From: Clostridia bacterium
Lineage (GTDB): Bacteria > Bacillota_A > Clostridia > Peptostreptococcales > JAAYPU01
NCBI GenBank assembly: GCA_022360735.1
Contig: JAKSCF010000572.1
Span: 1-8,039, forward strand
Reading direction: 5' to 3'
Length of the DNA: 8,039 nucleotides
Positions 1-5,074 of the stretch are shown here, one piece after another. Within the stretch, counting starts at the first letter, position 1; the number at the start of each line of letters is the position of its first letter. The translations under genes were made by a program, and so were the position numbers. Below the pieces are notes generated by a model that saw only the letters and a list, made by a program, of their open reading frames with translations, was not told the DNA's origin and did no database searches.

Positions 1-460
1 ATCCTGTATGGTTTGCTCTATTTCTATCATTGGAATGATAATGCAACGAGCTGTCTCCTCCATCAGTTAAATCTGCCGCATTAGTATCAGATAGGTTGTT
101 GACTTCAGCACCTAATTCTATACCTGCTAATTTCGTTTTCTCTGAGTCGGTGATAAACTTTCTATCTACTTCTTCATTTATAATCGATGCCGGATGTGTT
201 GCTGGGTGATGGTAGTTATTTGCATTAGCTTCAACACCGGCCAGCTTGCTTTTTTCTATATCTGTAAACGCATTGGTATTGATATTGTATTCATAGGTCG
301 TTTTTATACTATCTGATGATAATTCGTTCTGAATATCACCTATGGTATCATCTATTTTATCCCAATTGTTATTAAGCATGGTGTCAATATTAAAGGTATC
401 ATTCTGATCTTCTATAGGGTTTTTTTTGTATAAATGTAGGTTTGGTGTATTACTTGCCAT
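1..460 (-). CDS. Tail fibre / receptor-binding protein, N-terminal part (3'-partial)
   Basis: From ATG at 460 the frame is open to the window edge (153 residues seen). The N terminus, MASNTPNLHLYKKNP...DTFNIDTMLNNNWDKIDD, is the type found on clostridial phage fibres and presumably docks to the baseplate. Two copies of a well-known fibre repeat follow: FTDIEKSKLAGVEANANNY (65-83) and FITDSEKTKLAGIELGAEVN (102-121). A third region, ADLTDGGDSSLHYHSNDRNR (129-148) then ANHTG, is a common phage fibre motif with an HYH triplet; HxH motifs in trimeric fibres can bind metal ions. The receptor-binding C terminus lies beyond base 1. It is the first gene after the hairpin-bearing gap and has a strong Shine-Dalgarno. 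An A8 run at codons 12-14 (minus strand 427-420) is a possible slippage site. Confidence 0.88.
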   Translation of the reverse strand, partial: MASNTPNLHLYKKNPIEDQNDTFNIDTMLNNNWDKIDDTIGDIQNELSSDSIKTTYEYNINTNAFTDIEKSKLAGVEANANNYHHPATHPASIINEEVDRKFITDSEKTKLAGIELGAEVNNLSDTNAADLTDGGDSSLHYHSNDRNRANHTG

Positions 461-468
461 AATGCTCA

Positions 469-475
469 CTCCTTT
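469..475 (-). promoter_or_regulatory. Ribosome binding site of the tail fibre gene
   Basis: The minus strand reads AAAGGAG (475-469), then TGAGCATT, then ATG at 460. Spacing is 8 nt from the GGAG core. This fixes the start of the fibre gene, whose frame has no stop within the window. Confidence 0.8.
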
Positions 476-512
476 CTGTTAGGGTATATTAATGTCTAAG
501 GTATGGAAAATC

Positions 513-534
513 GGAACGGCAAAGAAACCGTTCC
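513..534 (-). repeat. Intergenic hairpin, copy 2 (shared TCGGAACGGCA sequence)
   Basis: In the 83-nt gap before the fibre gene, GGAACGG (513-519) and CCGTTCC (528-534) form a perfect 7-bp stem with an 8-nt loop. On the minus strand it reads GGAACGG-TTTCTTTG-CCGTTCC and is followed by GATTTTCC, so it could be at most a weak intrinsic terminator or attenuator. Its 3' arm GCCGTTCCGA is identical to that of copy 1 at 1022-1044. The rest of the gap (461-510) shows nothing but the fibre gene's ribosome binding site. Confidence 0.55.
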
Positions 535-543
535 CTACTAAGT

Positions 544-639
544 TTACTTACTGCTGTCCTTCTTTTTGCCTATTACTTTTTCAACAATTTTTTTTATTGG
601 GTTCTTCTCTTTTTTGGGTTTAATATAAGTTACTTTCAT
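544..639 (-). CDS. Possible 31-residue lysine-rich peptide
   Basis: An ATG at 639 overlaps the TGA of the 117-aa gene as ATGA and opens a 31-codon frame ending in TAA at 546-544. The product begins MKVTYIKPKKEKNPIKKIVE and continues KVIGKKKDSSK, so about 12 of 31 residues are lysine. A GGTGAT sequence lies about 7 nt upstream of the ATG, and the tight ATGA coupling favours translation. Very short genes next to fibre genes are common in these phages (for example xkdX), but I see no xkdX resemblance. It could be a chance frame in A-rich DNA; it contains an A8 run. There is no function that I can assign. Confidence 0.45.
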   Translation of the reverse strand: MKVTYIKPKKEKNPIKKIVEKVIGKKKDSSK

Positions 640-989
640 ACGTTCATCACCACTGTATTGATTTCTATGTCATCAAGAGTTGTGGTATCAGCTGGAACTT
701 TGAACCACGCTAGTCGGTCAATAGCGTTCTCGATATCTTCAAAGGATTCTTTTTGTGTTCTGCTTAGCACGGTAACCCCTTCTGTCGTCAGCCATATCTC
801 GTACCAAGTGTCTTTGACTGTCTTCTCTATACTGATCTGAATGGGTACATCTTTTTCATGTTCTATCAATTTTTGATTTCGATTGGTATAATGTGTTCCT
901 AAAATAAATAAATCCATACTCTCCGTATGGATTTCAAAATCGTGCAGCGTAGTTTCAAGGCTGCCTTGGATTGTGTGCTTTATTATCAT
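636..989 (-). CDS. Unrecognised 117-residue protein at the baseplate-fibre junction
   Basis: I do not recognise this protein. It is soluble-looking, with no signal peptide or membrane segment. Its N-terminal half contains SLETTLHDFEIHTESMDLFI (10-29), then LGTHYTN. The middle has VPIQISIEKTVKDTWYEIWL (48-67), which looks beta-rich. The remainder holds ESFEDIENAIDRLAWFKVPA (81-100) and ends DDIEINTVVMNV. It is acidic overall. It is probably a real gene: it fills the space between the XkdU-like gene and the fibre on the same strand, and its ATG at 989 is preceded by GAGGCGGTG. The position corresponds to small accessory tail genes near xkdV/xkdW in PBSX, so a role in fibre attachment or fibre assembly is possible but only inferred. 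Hairpins with a shared sequence lie on both sides of it and its small downstream partner. Confidence 0.75.
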   Translation of the reverse strand: MIIKHTIQGSLETTLHDFEIHTESMDLFILGTHYTNRNQKLIEHEKDVPIQISIEKTVKDTWYEIWLTTEGVTVLSRTQKESFEDIENAIDRLAWFKVPADTTTLDDIEINTVVMNV

Positions 990-1021
990 TTTTTCACCGC
1001 CTCATTAAGTTTAATATGGTC

Positions 1022-1044
1022 GGAACGGCACGGAGGTACGTTCC
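1022..1044 (-). repeat. Intergenic hairpin, copy 1 (shared TCGGAACGGCA sequence)
   Basis: This lies in the 65-nt gap between the XkdU-like gene and the 117-aa gene. GGAACG (1022-1027) and CGTTCC (1039-1044) form a 6-bp stem with an 11-nt loop. The 11-nt sequence TCGGAACGGCA (plus strand, 1020-1030) recurs exactly at 511-521 in the second hairpin. No T-run follows on the minus strand (it continues GACCATATTAAAC), so it is not a normal terminator. It may be an RNA processing site, an attenuator or a module-boundary repeat. Confidence 0.5.
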
Positions 1045-1054
1045 ATGTATATCT

Positions 1055-1582
1055 TTATGCGTTGCTTGCAAATTTATCTAAGGTCATGGTTTCCAACTCA
1101 GATAACGTCATGGTATTGTGTATGTCTTTTAATAAAAAGTATTTATAAAAATAAGCCACATCTAAGTGAGCAGGTATAATTTCTTCTACTGCTTTTTTTG
1201 CGTCCTCTAAGTTGGAAGGAATACCAAAACAGTTTGTAAACTGTACTTTTATGATATTATCAAAGAATACTTCTATGTCTCCATTGGTATACGCATCTAT
1301 GACCTCTTTTATCAAATTGCCGCCTACTTTTCCGGTTCCTCTGATTCGCCCTTTGATTTTTGAACGTCTTTCGGTTTCGGTTAATTGAGGTTTGATTGGA
1401 AGACCTAGTTCTTTTTCCCAAAGTTCCAATCCCCATGTGGCATCATCCACAAATTTTTGATTTAACACACTTTCTACAGCTTCAAGCAGGTCAGCAATTT
1501 CACAGCTTTCTATGGCCATTAAGGTGTCAATTTCTTTAACACCTTGATAAAACTCGGGTAAGTAATTATTGAGTTGCGTCAT
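1055..1582 (-). CDS. xkdU: XkdU-like (DUF2313/YmfQ, gpI-type) baseplate protein
   Basis: This 175-residue protein of the DUF2313 family connects the baseplate wedge to the fibres in P2/Mu-like tails (gpI role). Features in order are LNNYLPEFYQGVKEIDTLM (4-22), a helix with DLLEAVESVLNQKFVDDATW (31-50), GLELWEKELGLP (51-62), the basic ERRSKIKGRIRGTGKVGG (71-88), and the C-terminal EEIIPAHLDVAYFYKY (133-148). All fit the family. It ends with a short extension, TMTLSELETMTLDKFASNA. ATG at 1582 lies within the XkdT-like gene (17-nt overlap) with GGTGAT upstream, implying translational coupling. Downstream there is a 65-nt gap with a hairpin, the first real gap in the operon after the tape measure. 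Confidence 0.9.
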   Translation of the reverse strand: MTQLNNYLPEFYQGVKEIDTLMAIESCEIADLLEAVESVLNQKFVDDATWGLELWEKELGLPIKPQLTETERRSKIKGRIRGTGKVGGNLIKEVIDAYTNGDIEVFFDNIIKVQFTNCFGIPSNLEDAKKAVEEIIPAHLDVAYFYKYFLLKDIHNTMTLSELETMTLDKFASNA

Positions 1583-2639
1583 TAAATATCACCGTCCCTA
1601 CCATTGGAATTTGATGGTTCAATTCAATACTTTCAATACTGCTGTTAAGCATTAAGTTAGCATAATCATCTCCACTGGCTTCCCCAATGGTTTCTAACAG
1701 CAGTGCTCCTATCTTTGCATAACTCACCTTATAACTATTTTGAGTTTGCCAATCATTCGTAATAAGCTCTTTGAAATAATCTTCTAGCTTTTCTCTAAAT
1801 ATCGCTTCAATATCCACAGCCTGTACACCTGAAATATCTGCTGAAATATTAATGATCACACTATCCGCTTTTGCTACGGTACAATATGCTCCTATGGGTG
1901 CTTGACCATATCCCAAACCTTCTGAGTTGGGGTCAATGTAGTCTTGAACGTTTTGAACTAAAGCATCTGAGGCCGGCTGCATATCAGAGTCTACTATTAA
2001 CAGTTTAATACTGTTACTGCCATTCCACTTAGGAATGGTTCTGACAGCGCCCATACCTTCTACTTCGTTTGCCCATTCTATATAATGTGAAACATTGCCA
2101 CTGGTTGAGGATTTTTTGACTCTTGTGTTAAAGCGTTTTAATAAATCTTCATCACTCTCCTCATCTTCTCCGGGTATGGTGATACTCACTAGCTCTGCTG
2201 ATTCCAGCTCCGGTATTTCTGTAATAGGAACCAGATTCACATTATAATGGTTGCCCACACTGCCGGCTTCTTCACATTCCAATATGATATTATCCATTCC
2301 TCCTGAATTGTCAGTCACTCTATAGGTTAAATCACTGTAATTAAAGCGACTGCCTACAGGTGGGATGACTCCTGTAAAGGTACCTTTACCTACTGCTTTT
2401 GTAGCAGGTTTTCTGGTAATACCAATCTCATCACATCTTTTATCCAAGAACTCTCCGCTGCTGGAATTGGCAAATGTAAGCTTTAGAATATTGTCCAGCT
2501 GGACGTACATTTGTGCTATTTCAATACATGCTGGCGCTAATGCATCATAAATGATAGAGCCTTGGCGTTTATCAATATTATCTGGTACTTGTTCCAATGC
2601 TCTATTTAATATATCTTCATAAGTTTGATGTTCATACAT
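1566..2639 (-). CDS. xkdT: XkdT-like baseplate J family protein
   Basis: This is a full-length (357-residue) baseplate J-like protein, the main wedge subunit of the P2 gpJ / T4 gp6 / PBSX XkdT type. Conserved family features are the N-terminal helical region with KRQGSIIYDALAPACIE (24-40), GEFLDKRCDEIGITRKPAT (62-80), and a beta segment with GTFTGVIPPVGSRF (86-99). A central stretch, DEDLLKRFNTRVKKSSTSGN (163-182), then VEGMGAVRTIPKW follow. The glycine-rich GLGYGQAPIGAYCTV (241-255) is the best single signature. The C-terminal domain (about 260-357) ends IPMVGTVIFNDATQ. Its neighbours are the XkdS and XkdU partners, the usual wedge trio. ATG at 2639 has a strong GGAGGT about 9 nt upstream inside the previous gene. 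Its end overlaps the next gene by 17 nt. Confidence 0.95.
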   Translation of the reverse strand: MYEHQTYEDILNRALEQVPDNIDKRQGSIIYDALAPACIEIAQMYVQLDNILKLTFANSSSGEFLDKRCDEIGITRKPATKAVGKGTFTGVIPPVGSRFNYSDLTYRVTDNSGGMDNIILECEEAGSVGNHYNVNLVPITEIPELESAELVSITIPGEDEESDEDLLKRFNTRVKKSSTSGNVSHYIEWANEVEGMGAVRTIPKWNGSNSIKLLIVDSDMQPASDALVQNVQDYIDPNSEGLGYGQAPIGAYCTVAKADSVIINISADISGVQAVDIEAIFREKLEDYFKELITNDWQTQNSYKVSYAKIGALLLETIGEASGDDYANLMLNSSIESIELNHQIPMVGTVIFNDATQ

Positions 2640-3042
2640 GGATCACTACCTCCGTCGTAAATTGCCCTTCTGTCGTATTAAGGGTTAAAATAATTGGAAT
2701 GTACTTTTCGTCCTGGATTTCCATCACTTTTAATTGTGTTACATCTAAAATTCTATCGTCCATTAATAATGCCTCTTTGACTCTATTATGGATTTCGTTT
2801 TGAATCTCGTATGGACTTTTACCGATTAAACCTTCTAGCTCTCTTCCATATCGCCAATCATAAATAAGGTATTTGTATCGCTCAGTTGATAGTATCTTGT
2901 ATACCGATTGTTTGATGGCATCCATTTCATCCACCATCCCCACCAATCGTTTGTTTTTTATATCCATCCTATAAGTATAGCCGGGCTTACTTTTTTCTTT
3001 AATATTTTTTCCTAGGTCAATACCTGTAATAGGTGTTAACAT
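2632..3042 (-). CDS. xkdS: XkdS-like DUF2634 baseplate wedge protein
   Basis: This 136-residue protein is of the DUF2634 (XkdS) type, functionally comparable to gpW / T4 gp25 wedge proteins. The N-terminal part has TYRMDIKNKRLVGMVDEMDA (23-42). The core motif is TERYKYLIYDWRYGRELEGL (53-72) followed by IG; the YD(W)xYG pattern with downstream Gly is typical. A helix, SPYEIQNEIHNRVKEALLMD (76-95), and a C-terminal beta region ending TTEVVIHV follow. It probably joins the baseplate J and I proteins in the wedge. ATG at 3042 lies inside the end of the XkdR-like gene (7-nt overlap), with AGGGTGGTGAAAG upstream. Its TGA overlaps the next gene by 8 nt. Confidence 0.88.
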   Translation of the reverse strand: MLTPITGIDLGKNIKEKSKPGYTYRMDIKNKRLVGMVDEMDAIKQSVYKILSTERYKYLIYDWRYGRELEGLIGKSPYEIQNEIHNRVKEALLMDDRILDVTQLKVMEIQDEKYIPIILTLNTTEGQFTTEVVIHV

Positions 3043-3440
3043 TCTTCTTTCACCACCCTATCTAGCACTATAAATTGTTGTCCGCCTTCCATCCGAATTA
3101 AGATGACTTCTTCCCCTATCTGTAATGCCGGCACCAATACATATTCTGTAAAATTGGTATCGGGCAGGACACTTGAAGCAGTTGTCGTTGTTTTATTGTA
3201 GGTACTGTCTTTTGTACTGTCTGTATAAGAATGGGTATGCTCAATATTGATTTTCTGCTCTCTAACGGCATGTGTCAGTATCAACAGCTCCTCATCTAAG
3301 ATCAGTTTTTCACCTACTTTTATTTGTAAGGGGTCGCAACCCATCACTTGACCAAAAACAATAGACATGCCTTGAGCACTTGCCTGCATGTCTTTATTGA
3401 TGAGTTTTAATGTATTTAATAAATTTTGGGTATGATTCAA
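3036..3440 (-). CDS. xkdR: XkdR-like DUF2577 baseplate protein, TTG start
   Basis: This 134-residue protein is of the DUF2577 (XkdR) type. An N-terminal helix, NLLNTLKLINKDMQASAQ, is followed by SIVFGQVMGCDPLQIKVGEK and LILDEELLILT, which form the characteristic first beta region. A Thr/Ser-rich variable segment (about 71-98) and LQIGEEVILIRMEGGQQFIV (106-125) follow. The family lies between the hub and the DUF2634 protein and probably contributes a small OB-like baseplate part near the spike. The start codon is TTG, directly after the XkdQ TAA and in the same frame, with GGGGG 8 nt upstream. The first in-frame ATG is at codon 18 and would delete the conserved N-terminal helix, so TTG is preferred. 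The C terminus overlaps the next gene by 7 nt. Confidence 0.85.
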   Translation of the reverse strand: MNHTQNLLNTLKLINKDMQASAQGMSIVFGQVMGCDPLQIKVGEKLILDEELLILTHAVREQKINIEHTHSYTDSTKDSTYNKTTTTASSVLPDTNFTEYVLVPALQIGEEVILIRMEGGQQFIVLDRVVKEEC

Positions 3441-3453
3441 TTATATAACCCCC
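3441..3453 (-). promoter_or_regulatory. Ribosome binding site deciding the TTG start of the XkdR-like gene
   Basis: The minus strand reads GGGGGTTATATAA then TTG at 3440. GGGGG (3453-3449) lies 8 nt before the TTG, inside the last codons of the XkdQ-like gene, and can pair with the anti-Shine-Dalgarno through G-C and G-U pairs. The TAA immediately precedes the TTG, which favours re-initiation by the terminating ribosome. Confidence 0.55.
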
Positions 3454-4397
3454 AATCCTAAGCTCATGGTATGTTGATTACTTTTGAATTGATGAATAGC
3501 ACTGTTGACTCTTAAAAAACTTTCGATTCCTAAATCAGGCAGCTTTATAAATACCAGAGAGCCTGCTCTAATCTTCAAATCCCCTAATGTATCTACCTTT
3601 AGACTTTTCTTTACTCTATTCTTAGCCGATAATATCAGTTTAGCACGCTCGGCTATCTGTGCTTCACTCATATTGTCCTTTACTTTTTCGTAGTATTGCA
3701 ATGCTCCCCAATTTTCCATATTGGTTACATCTTTTTCATAAAATGCCTTTCGAATTTGATTGGCCTTATCTTCTTTTACCAGTTTAATATAGTTAAACGT
3801 GTCACTTCCAATATCTCGGTCGTAAGAATATCCTGTAAGCAAAGAAGCATTACCAATAACAAGAATGGTGCTTTGCATGTTCTCTACTTTTTTTAGGGAT
3901 AGCTTCCCAAAATCATCGAATAGTATGTAATCTTTCTTTGTATTGATTAAGGTATGATCCAATGCTTTGTTAATGATATCCAGTAAAGTCTGACCATCTT
4001 CCACCATAGAGGGTATCACATATTCGGTATCCTCTATCTCACCTATTTGAATTAAAAAGTCGTTGGCTATTTTTTTTATGATTTCATCGGCTTTAGTGGC
4101 TTTAAATATATAAGTATCTTTATATAACAGATATTTCATCTGGTCATAGGCTACTATATTTAAAGTATCATCGTTTTTATGGCTGATTTTGAAGACATAT
4201 CCAAAAAATATAGGCTGGGTATCTTTTGTAAACCTCACTACACAGCCTTCATCTACTTGAAATGTTGGAGAATGAACCATCTGTATGCTTAGTTCCCCTG
4301 CTTTGCCTCTCAGTTCTGTATTCCACTTAGCATCTATCACAAGATGTGATACATCTGTAGCCGTATCTTTACTTCGATTTTGCATTAATATTTCCAT
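3441..4397 (-). CDS. xkdQ: XkdQ-like baseplate hub protein (gpD / gp27-type)
   Basis: At 318 residues this matches the XkdQ/YqbQ size. It has an N-terminal beta-rich domain (about 1-95) with GELSIQM (34-40) and the family-like segment VAYDQMKYLLYKDTYIFKAT (82-101). Next comes a helical insertion, KADEIIKKIANDF (102-114), then DGQTLLDIINKALDHT (134-149). The second beta domain includes YDRDIGSDTFNYIKL (192-206). A C-terminal region contains RAKLILSAKNRVKKSLKVDT (251-270), followed by GDLKIRAGS. This organisation is that of the trimeric hub at the tail tip, around the tape measure C terminus. ATG at 4397 overlaps the previous TAA by one base (TAATG), with GAGGTGG just upstream, so translation is probably coupled. 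The TAA stop is followed at once, in the same frame, by the next gene's TTG. Confidence 0.9.
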   Translation of the reverse strand: MEILMQNRSKDTATDVSHLVIDAKWNTELRGKAGELSIQMVHSPTFQVDEGCVVRFTKDTQPIFFGYVFKISHKNDDTLNIVAYDQMKYLLYKDTYIFKATKADEIIKKIANDFLIQIGEIEDTEYVIPSMVEDGQTLLDIINKALDHTLINTKKDYILFDDFGKLSLKKVENMQSTILVIGNASLLTGYSYDRDIGSDTFNYIKLVKEDKANQIRKAFYEKDVTNMENWGALQYYEKVKDNMSEAQIAERAKLILSAKNRVKKSLKVDTLGDLKIRAGSLVFIKLPDLGIESFLRVNSAIHQFKSNQHTMSLGLGVI

Positions 4398-5074
4398 TAT
4401 TCTACCACCTCAGACGGTATTTTTAATACTTGACCGGGAAATATTAGATTGGGATTCTTTATGTTGTTATACGCTGCTATCACCTTGTATTTACTCCCAT
4501 TGCCTACGCATTTTTTTGCAATTTTCCATAGGGTATCTCCTGATTTAACCGTATACGTTTCAGGAATTTTTTTGTCCGATTCTCTACCTGGTTCTGTTTC
4601 TTTGCTAACGACTTCTTCACCATTATTTGTATTTGTCTCAACTCTAAAAGTAACCGTTGAAGCACTTGCTTTAAAATCTTTATATTCTTTTAATGCCATC
4701 TTATAGTGGATATCCTCCGGTGCACCCGACTTCTCATCAATTTCAAAGCTTGTAATAATACAAGATATGCGGATAGGATTGGCACATTCTTCTGTGATAA
4801 AATCCAGTACATTTTTTGAATCCATCCATGATGTCAGTTTGTCAACATAGTAAGTTGGGGATTGAAGCACATCCGTCACAACATAAGGTGCTTTTTCTCG
4901 AGGAAAAAATCCTTCAAAGTTAACTTTTATTAATTTCTTTGAATCTGGAATAACAATCTCACCATAATTCAAAATAGAATGTGATGTATGGGCTGCCTCA
5001 TGTTTTACACTCATTTGTAATGGATTGACAGGAAATATGAGCCGGTCACGACTCAATGATAGTTTTACTCTCAT
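4397..5074 (-). CDS. xkdP: XkdP-like LysM-domain tail/baseplate protein
   Basis: This 225-residue protein has an N-terminal phage tail domain (about residues 1-135, including FEGFFPRE at 53-60), an acidic Thr/Glu-rich linker (about 140-172), and one C-terminal LysM domain at 173-219. The LysM shows [15 protein letters not shown] at its start and [14 protein letters not shown] at its end. Proteins of this type lie between the tape measure and the hub and are thought to help attach the tape measure to the baseplate hub, comparable to T4 gp53 and PBSX XkdP. LysM usually binds peptidoglycan GlcNAc, but in phage baseplates it may serve structurally. There is no signal peptide. ATG at 5074 overlaps the tape measure TGA by 4 nt (ATGA), with AAGGGGTGA upstream. 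The stop shares one base with the next ATG. Confidence 0.9.
   Translation of the reverse strand: MRVKLSLSRDRLIFPVNPLQMSVKHEAAHTSHSILNYGEIVIPDSKKLIKVNFEGFFPREKAPYVVTDVLQSPTYYVDKLTSWMDSKNVLDFITEECANPIRISCIITSFEIDEKSGAPEDIHYKMALKEYKDFKASASTVTFRVETNTNNGEEVVSKETEPGRESDKKIPETYTVKSGDTLWKIAKKCVGNGSKYKVIAAYNNIKNPNLIFPGQVLKIPSEVVE

Noticed and set aside
419..425. A AAA AAC heptamer in the fibre gene as a second programmed frameshift site
   Set aside because: The -1 frame ends after six codons, and no stem-loop is evident at the right distance downstream. It is probably a by-product of lysine and asparagine codons.
513..534. Rho-independent terminator ending the operon before the fibre
   Set aside because: The stem is only 7 bp and is followed by just four T's (GATTTT). 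Terminating before the fibre would also be unusual. It is kept as a hairpin repeat of unknown role.
461..543. Sigma-70-type promoter for the fibre gene
   Set aside because: A TAATAT-like stretch is present but I found no -35 element with suitable spacing that stands out in this AT-rich DNA.
927..1148. Plus-strand 73-codon open frame across the 990-1054 gap
   Set aside because: It overlaps the ends of two well-supported minus-strand genes and the hairpin, has no ribosome binding site, and its sequence resembles no family.
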